Part shown: positions 1 to 10,663 of the stretch, piece by piece | How the letters are laid out: each line of letters opens with the position of its first letter | How positions within the stretch are numbered: position 1 is the stretch's first letter | Assembly (NCBI RefSeq): GCF_904849725.1 | Contig: NC_058518.1 | Span: 328,994,581 to 329,058,580, forward strand | Length of the DNA: 64,000 bases | Direction of reading: 5' to 3' | Source: Hordeum vulgare subsp. vulgare | Lineage: Eukaryota; Streptophyta; Magnoliopsida; Poales; Poaceae | Made by a program: the position numbers and the translations under genes | Notes under the pieces: generated by a model | The model's database searches: none | Told to the model about the DNA's origin: nothing | Seen by the model: only the letters and a program-made list of their open reading frames with translations

Positions 1-88
1 TGGTAACTGGAGCAATAGAGGAGAAGGTGTAATCATGGTTGTTGTGACTAGTGGAGTCACCCAACATGGTGTTTTTAGTGGAACCCAT
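1..88 (-). CDS. Gag N-terminus of element E1 (partial, runs off the window)
   Basis: An open frame starts at an ATG at 88 on the minus strand and stays open to the window edge (29 codons). It lies downstream of a minus-strand LTR and primer-binding site, where gag is expected. The N-terminal pattern (MLGDS...HNNHDY...SSIAPVT) resembles the start of the Gag in X1 and X2 (LCDFSN..NNNDF.S..IAPAT), so I infer an Athila-lineage Gag. A second in-frame ATG lies at 67. Only the first residues are visible, so intactness cannot be judged. Confidence 0.5.
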   Translation of the reverse strand, partial: MGSTKNTMLGDSTSHNNHDYTFSSIAPVT

Positions 89-233
89 AGCAGCGGCAAC
101 GAGCAAGAACAAAGCAACTATTTTTTTGTGATTTTTGGTATAGGACTCTAAAGGAAAAACTAAAAAGCAAACTAACAAGACTAAAAAGCAAAGGTAAAAG
201 ATAGTGTGCAACTCCCCTATATTGAAGACTGGA

Positions 234-251
234 GTCCCCGACAACGGCGCC
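234..251 (-). other. Primer-binding site of E1 (tRNA-Asp type)
   Basis: Read on the minus strand, this is GGGCGCCGTTGTCGGGGA. It differs at two positions from the complement of the plant tRNA-Asp 3' end. It sits 11 bp past the LTR end, as in the other Athila-type elements here. It fixes E1 as minus-strand, with its body to the left of the window. Confidence 0.8.
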
Positions 252-262
252 CGAAATTCGCT

Positions 263-1910
263 TGATGACGATTTGATGGATATACTTCTCGCCCCTCGTT
301 GGTTACCCCAAGTGGAAGGTGGAGATGTAGTCAGCAGCAAAATTTCCCTTACACGGAGACTGTAAAGTTTATCGAACCAGGAGAACTCCTAGGCTCAACA
401 AGTAGGTGTCTTCCACCATGGCGCTAGCAGAAGATGTAGACCTGCACACACAACAAATAACTTTGCTCCCAACGAGTACAGAGAGGTTGTCAATCTCTCC
501 GGCCTTGTAGTTTGCAAAGGATCAAAACACAAGCGGGAAGGTAATAGTGATTGCAACGGAAAATTAAATGAAAGCGGTAAATGATGGAGGTGCAAATAAT
601 GATGGTGATATGGACCAGAGTCACATGACGTTCACTAGTGATGTCTCTCTCCCAAAAGACGAAAAACAACTATGCTAGGGTAAACAAATCAAAGTTGGGC
701 AATTGACAGAATTATGTTTGCACCGCGATGCTAATTATGCTCCTTGATAGTTAGAGGTTCAATAGTAATGGGCAGTATGCCAAGACAAGTAGACCGTTTA
801 TTCATCAGCATCTACTTACTAATCATCCACCTTGAGATATCTATCCAGAACATCTCTCCGGTAATAAGTTGCGAGCCCCACCCAAAGTGTAAACTTAAAG
901 CAACAGACAACTGCATTAACGAACCATGCGTAAGGTAAACAATCCTTGTAACCGTGGCACAAGCACTGTTGTTTTATCCCTGGTGGCAACAAGCACATCC
1001 CCTAGTCTCATGTTTCTATCACTCAAGCTAGACATCGAGGGGCCTGAACCCACGATCATGCATAATGCTCCCTCTTGGAGTTACGATCTACTACTTGGCC
1101 AAAGCAATAAAAAGCAACGGAGAACATGCATGAATCACTAAGGAACATAATATAAAAGGATAATTAAATATATAACTCATAACAATCTGAACATAATCTC
1201 ATAATCCATCGGATCCCAACAAACCGAGCATAGCAATAGCAAGAGAATTACATAGATGCATTGATCATGTAGGGTAGCTCACAAGGACTAACCATTGAAG
1301 CACAAGATTGGAGGGACGACATCACATATCTACTGGCCATGGAGTCATGGTCCAAGGGGAACTACTCACGACACATCCGGGAAGCGTCCATGGTGATGGA
1401 GAAGCACCCGGAGATCAATCCTCCCTCCGACAGGGTGCCGGGAAGAGGTATCCGGACGCTCCCGATCTCGGAAGCGCTGCAGCGGCGGAACGATGGAGAA
1501 ATCCGCGATTCCAGAAAGTTTGCGAGGGTTTCCTCTCGGGACTCTAAATATAGGCCAAAGGAGGGAACCGAAGGAGGTGGGACCCACGCAGGCGACCTCC
1601 TGGCGCGGCCTAGGGCCTGGCAGCACCAGCAGGCCGCCTGGGAGGCCCCTGGCCCTCCTTCGATGATCTGGAATCTTCTGTTTCGCTAATTATATATATA
1701 TTTTTTCTAAATTTTTTCGGGCTTCGGAAAATTGGGTAAAAGCCCGTGCAAAATAGACACCAGCAGACAGAAACTCGCACTGGGTGCACTGAGTTAGTAG
1801 GTTAGTCCAAATATGTGTAAAATTATATAAAAGTGTAGCAAAACATATACCAATGTCACCCAAAAGATCACGGAACAAGCATAAATTATAGATACGCTTG
1901 GGACGTATCA
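263..1910 (-). repeat. 5' LTR of E1 (Athila-type Ty3/gypsy)
   Basis: On the minus strand the LTR starts TGATACGTCC at 1910 and ends CGTCATCA at 263 (1648 bp), with TG...CA ends and the primer site beyond. It shares the general layout of the other LTRs here: TGATACGTC start, GC-rich stretch before a TATA-like box, then a passage about 'first open days' of low-GC sequence. The sequence itself differs from X, V and W, so E1 is a separate family. It interrupts the S LTR, which resumes at 1911. The second LTR is outside the window, so the target duplication cannot be checked. Confidence 0.85.
1544..1551 (-). promoter_or_regulatory. TATA-like box in the E1 LTR
   Basis: The minus strand reads CTATATTTAGAG next to a GC-rich stretch, the usual position of the Pol II TATA box in these LTRs. 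Inferred from position and sequence only. Confidence 0.45.
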
Positions 1911-2230
1911 ACCACTTTTGGCTATGTTATTGCTTGGTTAACCATTTTGATAGCGTTTCTAGTTTGCACGTGCAGTTGCTTGCATGTGAAAACATGGGTT
2001 CCTTGTTATATCACCATATTATTGTTATTTAATTTAATGCACTGCTTCCATGTGAAAACATGGGTTCCTTGTTATATCACCATATTATTGCTATTTAATT
2101 TAATGTACCTATATACCTGGTAAAATGGAGAAGGCTTGGCCTTGTGGCTGTGTGTGTTGTTCCGCATTGCCCCCCTTAGTTTTGGCTACCGGTGTTATAT
2201 TCCACAATTGAGCGCTCCTAATACGCGTGG
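1911..2230 (+). repeat. Fragment of the 5' LTR of element S
   Basis: The stretch between E1 and R resembles part of the solo LTR T: compare GCACCTATATAC..GGTG and GATCGCTCCTAA near 39240-39310 with 2100-2220. The LTR resumes after the R/X1/D nest at 21191. It has no coding potential and contains the 66-bp tandem duplication listed separately. Confidence 0.75.
1983..2106 (+). repeat. 66-bp tandem duplication in the S LTR
   Basis: A unit starting CATGTGAAAACATGGG at 1983 recurs at 2049 and is nearly identical through the AATTTAATG at its end. T has a single diverged copy at the matching place (around 39190-39235). Confidence 0.85.
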
Positions 2231-2235
2231 GGTTG
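2231..2235 (+). repeat. Left target-site duplication GGTTG of insertion R
   Basis: GGTTG occurs immediately left of the inverted LTR (first base 2236) and again at 21186-21190, immediately right of the inverted LTR end at 21185. T, which lacks this insertion, has one GGTTG in the matching sequence (CAGGGTTGTTATGGG). This shows that everything from 2236 to 21185 entered the S LTR through one original insertion. Confidence 0.85.
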
Positions 2236-2760
2236 TGCTACCTCTTGAGCTGGCGTTGGTTTATCCCTTGAAGAGGAAAGGGTGATGCAGCATAGTAGCA
2301 GTAAGTATTTCCCTCAGTTTGAGAACCAAGGTATCAATCCAGTAGGAGAATCAAGCCAAGTGTCCAGAGTACCTGCGCAAACACAAACGAGCTTGCACCC
2401 AATGCTATAAAGGGGTTGTCAATCCCTTCAAGATTGATTGCAAAGTGAGATATGAAGGTGGAAAGTGCAACGAAGTAAAAGTGTAAGGCTGAAAATATGA
2501 TGTGAAGTAGACCCGGGGGCCATAGTGTTCACTAGAGGCTTCTCTCAAAATAGAAAATATTACGGTGGGTGAACGAATTACTGCCGAGCAATTGATAGAA
2601 CCACGCAAAGTCATGACGATATCTAAGGCAATGATCATACATATAGGCATCACGTCCGAGAGAAGTAGACCGATACTGTCAGCATCTACTACTATTAATC
2701 CACACATCGACCTCTATCCAGCATGCATCTAGTGTATTGAGTTCATGACGAACAGAGTAA
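2236..2760 (-). repeat. Inverted LTR R, left part (3' third of an X-type LTR)
   Basis: Read on the minus strand, this matches the last third of the X-family LTR and ends ...GAGGTAGCA at 2236. It is broken at 2760, exactly where the X1 5' LTR begins. The rest of R is the right-hand part of the inverted LTR at 20214-21185; together they make about 1.5 kb, one LTR. I infer that R was a solo LTR in minus orientation into which X1 jumped, since no PBS or internal sequence of R remains. Confidence 0.7.
2756..2760 (+). repeat. Target-site duplication AGTAA left of X1
   Basis: AGTAA precedes the X1 LTR start at 2761. The expected partner at the right end appears inverted, as TTACT at 19655-19659, with the R continuation AGTAATGCC at 20209. 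This fits an inversion between opposed LTRs (see findings). Confidence 0.55.
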
Positions 2761-4081
2761 TGATACGTCTCCAACGTATCTATAATTTTTGATGGTTTCA
2801 TGCTATTATCTTGTCAAACTTTGGATGTTTTGTATGCCTTTTATATATTTTTTGGGACTAACTTATTAACTCAGTGCCAAGTGCCAGTTCCTATTTTTTC
2901 CATGTTTTTGACCCCTTTCAGAGGAGGATTTTGCATGGAGTCCAAACGGAACGAAACTGCCAAAAAGATTTTTTCCGAAAGAGAAAAAGATCGGGAAGCC
3001 TGAGAATCAGGGCAGGGGGCGTGCGGGGACCCCACAAGCCCCCTAGCCGTGGCCAGGGGGGCCCGCACCTCCCAGGCTTGTGTGCTCCCTGAGCCATCTC
3101 TTCCCTAGTTTTTCCGCCTATAAATTCCCTAAAATCCCAGAAAAAATCAGGAGATCATCGAAAGTACTTTTCCGTCGCTGCAAGTTTCTGTCTCTGCAAG
3201 ATCCCATCTTGGGCACGTTCTGGTGCCCTGCCGGAGGGGGGATTCGGACACGGAGGGCTTCTTCATCAACACCATGACCTCTCCGATGATTCGTGAGTAG
3301 TTTACCATAGACCTACAGGTCCAAAGCTAGTAGCTAGATGGCTTCTTCTCTCTCTAGGATCTTCAATACAAAGTTCTCCATGATCTTCATGGGGATCTAT
3401 CCGATGTAATCTTCTTTTGCGGTGTGTTTGTCGATATCCGATGAATTGTGGATTTATGATCAGATTATCTATGAATCTTATTTGAGTTTCTTCTGATCTC
3501 TCTTATGCATGATTTCATATCCTTGTAATTCCCTTTGAGTTGTGGGTTTTGTTTAGCCAACTAGATCTATGATTCTTGCAATGGGAGAAGTGCTTGGTTT
3601 TGGGTTCATACCGTGCGGTGACCTCACCCAGTGATTGAAGGGGTAGCGAGGCACACATCATGTTGTTGCCATCAAGGGTAAAAATATGGGGTTTTCATAA
3701 TTGGTTTGAGATTATCCCTCTACATCATGTCATCTTGCTTAAGGCTTCCCACCGTAATATTTGCTATTTTGAGAGAAGCCTCTAGTGAACACTATGGCCC
3801 TCGGGTCTACTTCACATCATATTTTCAGCCTTACACTTTTACTTCGTTGCACTTTCCACCTTCAGATCTCACTTTGCAATCAATCTTGAAGGGATTGACA
3901 ACCCCTTTATAGCGTTGGGTGCAAGCTCGTTTGTGTTTGCGCAGATACTCTGGACACTTGGCTTGATTCTCCTACTGGATTGATACCTTGGTTCTCAAAC
4001 TGAGGGAAATAATTATTGCAACTTCGTTGCATCACCCTTTGCTCTTCAAGGGAAAAACCAACGCAAGCTCAAGAGCTAGCA
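2761..4081 (+). repeat. 5' LTR of X1 (Athila-type)
   Basis: It starts TGATACGTCTCC and ends ...GAGCTAGCA, with the primer site 11 bp later. At 1321 bp it is shorter than the X2 LTR (1478 bp). An internal deletion near 3750 removes the part equivalent to about 32695-32880 of X2. A GC-rich hairpin with CACAAGCC and GGCTTGTG arms (3032-3081) stands just before the TATA box. The 3' third matches R more closely than it matches X1's own 3' LTR. Confidence 0.9.
3119..3125 (+). promoter_or_regulatory. TATA box of the X1 5' LTR
   Basis: CCTATAAATTCCC lies about 40 bp after the GC-rich hairpin. The same motif is conserved at 32072-32078 in X2, at 19028-19034 in the X1 3' LTR, and at 20835-20841 (minus) in R. 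Conservation across four LTR copies supports it as the Pol II start region. Confidence 0.7.
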
Positions 4082-4092
4082 AGAAGAATTTC

Positions 4093-4110
4093 TGGCGCCG
4101 TTGCTGGGGA
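4093..4110 (+). other. Primer-binding site of X1 (tRNA-Asp)
   Basis: TGGCGCCGTTGCTGGGGA matches the complement of the plant tRNA-Asp 3' end with one mismatch. It lies 11 bp after the LTR end and marks the start of minus-strand DNA priming. Confidence 0.85.
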
Positions 4111-4375
4111 GGATCAAGTCAAGAATAGTCTCCCATCAACATGTCAATTTCTGGCACCGTGGGATTATTCTAAGTGAAGCTTATCCAAGTAAGTGTCGCA
4201 AACTCATCTCTTGCATTTACTTTTTTGCCTCTCGTTTTCCTCTCCCCCACTTCTGAAAAACAAAAACCCACTTCTGGAAAACAAAAATTGACAAATCTTT
4301 TTGCCTTTTTCGTTCGCCCTTTTTTCTCGCTTGCTTTCTGTTCGTTTGTGTGCTTGTGTGCTTGCCGAAGTCACC

Positions 4376-6450
4376 ATGACTGAAAACACCATACTTTGTG
4401 ACTTCTCGAATACTAATAATAATGATTTTATTAGTACTCCGATTGCTCCCGCCACTAGTGCGGAATCATACGAAATCAATGCTGCTTTGCTGAATCTTGT
4501 TATGAAAGATCAATTCTCCCGCCTTCCTAGTGAAGACGCCGCATCCCATCTTAATACCTTCATTGAGCTTTGCGATATGCAAAAGAATAAAGATGTGGAT
4601 AATGATGTGATTAAATTGAAGCTATTTCCGTTCTCGTTGCGAGATCGAGCAAAAACTTGGTTTTCATCTTCGCCCAAAAATAGTATTGTTTCTTGGAACA
4701 AGTGCAAAGATGCTTATATATCCAAGTATTTTCCGCGGGCTAAGACTATCTCTCTCCGTAATGATATCATGAATTTTAAGCAACTTGATCATGAACATGT
4801 TGCACAATCTTGGGAGAGAATGAGATTGATGATTAGAAATTGTCCCGCTCATGGCTTGAGTCTTTGGATGATTATACAAATCTTCTATGCTGGTTTGAAT
4901 TTTGCTTCTAGAATTATCTTGGACTCCGCCTCTGGTGGAACGTTCATGGAAATCACATTAGGAGAAGCCACAAAACTCCTAGACAATATCATGACAAACT
5001 ATTCTCAGTGGCACACTGAAAGATCACCTACTAGTAAAAAGGTACACACTATAGAAGAAATTAACTCATTGAGTGCTAAGATGGATGAGTTAATGAAATT
5101 GTTTGCTAGTAAAGGTGCTCCTTTAGATCCAAATGATATGCCCTTGTCTTCCTTGATTGAGAGTAGCAACGAAAGCCTGGGCGTTATAATTTTGTTGGCA
5201 GGAATTTTGGCAACAACAATACTTTTAGAGGAAACTATATGCCTAGGCCTTTTCCTAGTAATCCCTCTAATAACTTTGGCAACTACTACAACAATGCTCA
5301 TGGAAATTACTATAAATTACCCTCTGATTTAGAGAGCAATATCAAAGAGTTTATCAACTCGCAAAAGATATTCAATGCGTCCATAGAATAAAAACTACTC
5401 AAAATTGATGATTTGGCTAGGAGCGTTGATAGAATTTCTATTTATATTGATGCTTTGAAAGTTAGATGCGCTCCTCCCAAGATCGATATGGATGAAACTT
5501 TGAAAGCTATGCGTGTTTCCATGAATGAGAGTAAAGAAAGAACCGCCCAAATTCGTGCTAGATATGAATGGCTTAAAAAGGCGTGTTCTCGTGATGAGAA
5601 TCACGAAGATCTTAAAGTGCTTGGTGTGACTCCCATTGAATCCTTGTTTTCTAGTGTCAAACCTAATGATGATGGGGCTGGATACGAATCCACCTTGGTT
5701 GAAAAATGGCCCAATGATTCGGAGTCTATCTATCTTGATGCTAAAAGCATTGAAAGTGGAGTCAAGGATATCAAAATTTTGAGTAGTAATGAAACTACTA
5801 CTTTGGATTTCAAGGAATTCAATTATGATAGTTGCTCTTTGATTGCATGTATTTCCTTGATGCAATCCATGCTAAACTCTCCACACGCTTATAGACAAAA
5901 GAAGGCCTTTACTGATCATATCGTCGATGCTATGATGAAATCTCTTGAAGAGAAACTTGAGTTCGAAGTTTATATTCCTAGAAAGCTTCATGATGAGTGG
6001 GAACCTACTATCAAAATCAAGATCAAAAACTATGAATGCAATGCTTTGTGTGATTTGGGTGCTAGTGTTTCCGCGATTCCAAAGTCTTTATGTGATGTTC
6101 TAGGCTTTAATGAGATTGAGGAATGCTCTCTTAATTTGCATCTTGCGGATTCTACTATTAAGAAACCCATGCAAAGGATCAATGATGTTCTTATTGTTGC
6201 AAATAGGAACTATGTACCCGTGGATTTCATTGTGCTTGATATTGATTGCAATCCTACATGTCCTATCATTCTTGGTAGACCTTTCCTAAGGACTATTGGT
6301 GCTATCATCGATATGAAGGAAGGGAACATTAGATTTCAATTTACTTTGAAGAAGGGCATGGAGCATTTTCCTAGAAAGGAAATAAGATTGCCTTATGAAT
6401 CCATGATGAGGGCTACTTATGATTTGAGCATCAAAGACGACGATACGTGA
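4376..6450 (+). pseudogene. Gag-protease of X1 (frameshifted, one internal stop)
   Basis: Retroelement structural protein and aspartic protease. I chose the ATG at 4376 (MTENT) because X2 conserves it in the context GTCACCATGACTG. The Gag capsid region (about residues 45-190) carries the Athila-type pattern FPFSLRDRAKTWF, SKYFP, W.IQ.FY.GL. The protease core CDLGASVSAIP is at 6049-6081 with active-site D-L-G, then ILGRPFL. Compared with X2, about 2 extra bases near 5180-5195 shift the frame, and a TAA stands at 5389-5391 in the downstream frame. The C-terminus ends at TGA 6448. There is no zinc knuckle, and no RT, RNase H or integrase follows, so X1 is non-autonomous by design: X2 lacks the same parts. 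Confidence 0.85.
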
Positions 6451-7481
6451 TTCTATCACCTCATGCCTAGCTAAGGGTGTTAAACAATAGCGCTTGTTGG
6501 GAGGCAACCCAATGAATTTATCTTTGCTTTTTTGCTTTCTGTTTTGTTGCGTCCACACCATCATAATTCTGTTATGATTGTGTCTTTTGTGTTTCTTTTT
6601 GTGTTTGAGCCAAGTAAAACCTTTATGACTAGTTTGGTGATGGTTGTTTGATCCTGCTCGAAAAAGACAGAAACTTTTCGCTCATGAAATTATTTTTCAT
6701 TTCTATCCAGAAAGAGCTTTTGAGTTGATTCTTTTTGCTGCTGGTTGATATGCCAATTTCCCAAACTACAGTAATAGTTCAGAATTTTTGATATACCAGA
6801 AGTATACAAAGTATACAGATTGCTACAGACTGTCCTTTTTTTGACAGATTCTGTTTTTGTTGTGTTGGTTGCTTGTTTTGATGAAACTATGGATAGTATA
6901 GGGGGTACTAGTCATGGAAAAGTGAGAATACAATAATCTAACACCAATATAAATAGAAATCAAGATTGCTAAAGTACCTCAAGAGGTGGTAGTTTGTTTT
7001 CTTGTGCTAATGATATCACGAGTTTCTGTTTAAGTTTTGTGTTGTGAAGTTTTCAAGTTTTGGGTGATGTTCTCATGGACAAAGGGATAAAGAGTGGAAA
7101 GAGCTCAAGCTTGGGGATGCCCCAGGCATCCCAAACCAAATTCAAGGACACCAAAAAGCCTAAGCTTGGGGATGCCCCGGGAAGGCATCCCCTCTTTCGT
7201 CTTCAATCCATAGGTAACATTACTTGGAGCTATATTTTTATTCACCACATGATATGTGTTTTGCTTGGAGCGTCTTGTATCGTAGGAGTCTTTTATTTTT
7301 GTTGTGTCACAATCATCCTTTCTGCACACGTTTTGAGATAGACATGCACTCATCGTGAATTTGCTAGAATACTCTTTGAGCTTCGCTTATATCTTTTGAG
7401 TTAGGCAATTTAGCTCACATGTGCTTCACTTAGATTTTTTACAGCACGGCGGTGTCATATTTTGGAGAAATAAGAACTCTC
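6451..7481 (+). mobile_element. X1 3' non-coding region, first part (up to the D insertion)
   Basis: No convincing ORF. The only long open frame (7060-7341) has no ATG at its start and is explained by sequence conserved with X2. The stretch contains the 12-mer GTTGGGAGGCAA (6496-6507), shared with X2, V and W, and two hairpins built on a polypurine-tract-like sequence (7113-7132 and 7168-7192). D interrupts it after 7481, and it resumes at 16979. Confidence 0.8.
7109..7192 (+). other. Two hairpins containing internal copies of the X1 polypurine tract
   Basis: AAGCTTGGGGATGCC occurs at 7108-7122 and again at 7163-7177. Each copy is followed by its own reverse complement: GGGGATGCC pairs with GGCATCCC (7113-7132), and GGGGATGCC pairs with GGCATCCCC across a 7-nt loop (7168-7192). 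The same 14-mer AAGCTTGGGGATGC is the true polypurine tract at 18677-18690. X2 keeps the second hairpin exactly (41409-41433). Confidence 0.75.
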
Positions 7482-10400
7482 TGTAGCGACCCGACTCAAG
7501 ACGAGTCAAGCCTCTGTGTTTCTGTGCCATCCCTGGATCAGTATGCTGGCACACACAGTACATCAATGTATATATCAAAGTGCAATCACATGTAAATAAC
7601 GTAAAACTGATATATACCTTAAATATTTCAGCGGAAGCAGTCAAGGGAGTGGAGTCCCAATAAACACCAACGGCAAGTTGAGTGTAGACCGTAACCCTGA
7701 ATCGTACTCTTACTCATCGAAGAAAAATATCTGCAACATAAGACGTTGCAGCCGTGTAGGTCAGCATATTGAATATGCGGGCAAGTCATCAAAGAGAGGG
7801 GTAAAATAATAATCAACTATCCCTACATGCATATTTGGCAGGTGGGGCTATAAGTTTTGCATAAAGCCAATTTTATCCTACAACAAGGGGGGTTGAAAGC
7901 AAAATGTTACTACAAGGTTTGTTGTTAACGAGATGGTTCCGCCAACCAGTTCTCGTACCCGAGTTGTCAATATTTACCCTCATCAAATATATATATAATG
8001 GTGTTGAGAAATCCAGATAACTTCAGTTCCTTTGGCTCAAGTCGTCCATGACCGTGGACACGGCTAATCGATTAGGTTTGAGTACTCTGCAGAGTTTTGC
8101 ACACGTTCCCCACAAGATTTGATCGCCTCCGTGTATGTCCTCGCACTTCAGGGTGTTTGAAGACCGGATGATCAAAACATGGTCTTTCAACGGGTCCCTC
8201 TGAATCCCTGTCGGTGCCCATCCATTCCTACCGTTCATCTACATCTGCTTGCACCGCCTGTCCAGAGTCGCCGCGTTGTCCAACCAAGACAGAGCCCATA
8301 ATGACTTGTGGCTGTGCAGGTAAGCCTTGGGTCTTGAAAATATCCATCCGTCTCTTTGAGCCTGGGTGAAGCTTTCCGCAGGATGTCATGGCCTCTCCAG
8401 CATCCCAGGCATCCACTGGGTTTTCCAGGGAGCCGATCAACCGTCCTTCACCCAGTGTTGCATTGTGTCCGAGGTCCTGATGATCTTGTCTTAACCGGTC
8501 TTGATTATTTAATCAACCTCGCATCACTCGTGATATATTCTCAACCGAAAACCCGTCTACTCAAGCATAGCATTAAGAAATTGTCGTCCCGGGCCAAGTA
8601 TCGGGGTTGTTGTGTGCCTACCACATGATACTACAACTTACACTAAAGTTTCCAAGTACCTAGGCAGCATGCAATGGGGCAAAGAAGGTGATCTACTATG
8701 CATTGAAAACATAGGTAATTGTATGATCAAAGTGACTTGCCTGGTGATGTTGACGAAGAAGAATTCCTCGAGAAAATAATTTGATAGACTACTCGTCACT
8801 CTCCGATGAAATCTATATAGCAAACATAGCATAAGCACTCATACTAGCAATCATTCTAGCAATCAAAACAAAAGAGAGAGCGAATAGGAAATCCGAGAGA
8901 AACTTCAAATAAGACTAGGGAGTCTTCTACTACGTCAAACACTAAATAGTTTTGTCTAACATAAAATATTAACAAAGAACTAAGATATAAGTTTAACTAA
9001 GATAAAATAAAGTATTTTTCACAAAACTTTTTGAAAGTATTCCCAAACGGGATTTGAAACAGTGTAGAAACCAATCGCAAGTTACTAAGGAACTAGAATT
9101 GATTTCATGATAACAAATAGAAAAAAATAAAAACTTGTTGCAAAACTACTGTTAACTAACTTAAAACCAAATATAAACTTTCTCAAATATAAAAGAAACT
9201 AATTTAAAATCAAATATAGAAAAAGAAATAGCTATAATCCTAAAAGAACTAAAACAGAATCTGTTTTGGTAAAAAACCAAATTAAAAATATTTTGAAACA
9301 ATTGAAACTTAAACTACTGAAAGATATGATCAATAGGAAGCAGCAGCAAAAAGAATCAAATTAAAAGCTATTTTTAAACTCCCGGAATAAGCAAAACAAG
9401 CTTTAATTCAAATCTGATCTAACTCAATTTTTATAAATCCAAACATAGACAAATTATATATCTGCAGAAACTGCATAAAATTTTTGATCCAACGCAAAAA
9501 GAATCACCTAATTCGGAGTTATAGACTAATAGATATGAATTTGCTAAGATTGCAATTTTCTGAAAAAACTGCAATACGGGATTTCGTGAATCTCACCGGA
9601 GTTAGTCGCCGGAGTTGGAGAAGACGACGGGAAGGTGGCTCCGGTGGCCGGCCGAGGCAGCGGAGGGGTCCAGGCGGGGGAGAAGGGCTCCGGCCGAAGG
9701 TTGGTGGTGCCGGCGGGGCGTGGGGCGACGGGAGGAGGCAGCAGGACCTCCGGCGAGTTCCTGTTGAAGATGAACTCCGGCGAGGCGGGGGCTGCGGCTA
9801 GAGGCGAGGAGAGGTATGGTTCTTGGGGAAAATGGATAGAGGAGGGTGTGGGGGTTCTTATAGGGGCGATGGGAGGTGCTGGGAGGGAAAGAGCTTCGCG
9901 AATTCCGGAGGTGGGGATTCTCCTCTCCATGGAAGGTAAGTTCTGTGTCAGGTGGAGAAGAGATGGAGGTAGGAGATGATCTCCTGTTGGGCTAGAATAG
10001 GTAAGTCTTAATGGGCCAGCATGCAATTCCTAATAAAAGGGATTTCCTTCCTATTTTCAAAACTAGGAAACTAAAACGTTAAAAAGGAAATCAAATCAAT
10101 TCGGAATAAAGAGTTTTTATATACTAAAATTATCAGAAAAATAAAATATAGATGATGGGCATTTTTCCACGGCAAAAATAAAAACTTCAGAAAAAATGTT
10201 TTTCCAAAAATCCCTAAAAGCATTATTTCTTTTTGCAAATAATTTTCAAATGATCCTCTAAGTTTGAGGGTGCAAATAACATTCAAAATGCACGTGTATT
10301 TGAGGGTCATGTTCCTCCGCTCTTTAGAATGTATTTCCCGGCATTTCTTGCACGAAGAAAACGGATAGAAATGCAAGAGAATTCAAATGCAAATATCTCC

Positions 10401-10625
10401 GTTCAAATTATTTATAGTTGAAGAAGTCATGTCATCTTCTCTCTTTGCTTTTAAAAAATTGAATTTGAATTCACCGGAGAAGGGGAAAGTCATTTTCTTC
10501 CCTCTCATTCGAAAGTTTCGAAAAGTATCAAATTTCACACAAGTTTCAATCACTCAGCAAACAAACAAACAAACAATCTAATAATTATATTAACATTCCA
10601 AAATTTATAATTTTGGGATGTTACA
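7482..10625 (-). repeat. 3' LTR of D
   Basis: On the minus strand it starts TGTAACATCCC and ends GGGTCGCTACA. The GC-rich block around 9590-9990 is the leader region behind the TATA-like box. The AT-rich block 8880-9560 holds nothing recognisable. Confidence 0.9.
9855..9863 (-). promoter_or_regulatory. TATA-like box in the D LTRs
   Basis: The minus strand reads CCTATAAGAACC at the edge of the GC-rich leader. The same box is in the other LTR at 16203-16211. Position and sequence suit the Pol II promoter. Confidence 0.5.
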
Positions 10626-10663
10626 AACTACCACACTTAAAATGAATCTCGTCCTCGAGATTC
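10626..10663 (-). other. Polypurine tract and AGGA-loop hairpin of D
   Basis: Just before the LTR on the minus strand lies a purine-rich stretch (TAAGTGTGGTAGTT). Twenty-two nt from the LTR is a perfect 8-bp hairpin, GAATCTCG - AGGA - CGAGATTC (10644-10663). Hairpins with the same loop lie at the same distance in X1, X2, V and W. Confidence 0.65.

Noticed and set aside
7060..7341. 93-aa ORF also present in X2 (41301-41594)
   Set aside because: It opens with TTG, not ATG. The two copies differ by an indel that changes the C-terminus, and the conserved part is explained by the hairpins.
9544..10026. Proline-rich 160-aa minus-strand ORF, repeated at 15892-16374
   Set aside because: It lies in the GC-rich leader of both D LTRs and overlaps ORFs in other frames. 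The composition explains it, and its duplication is the LTR duplication.
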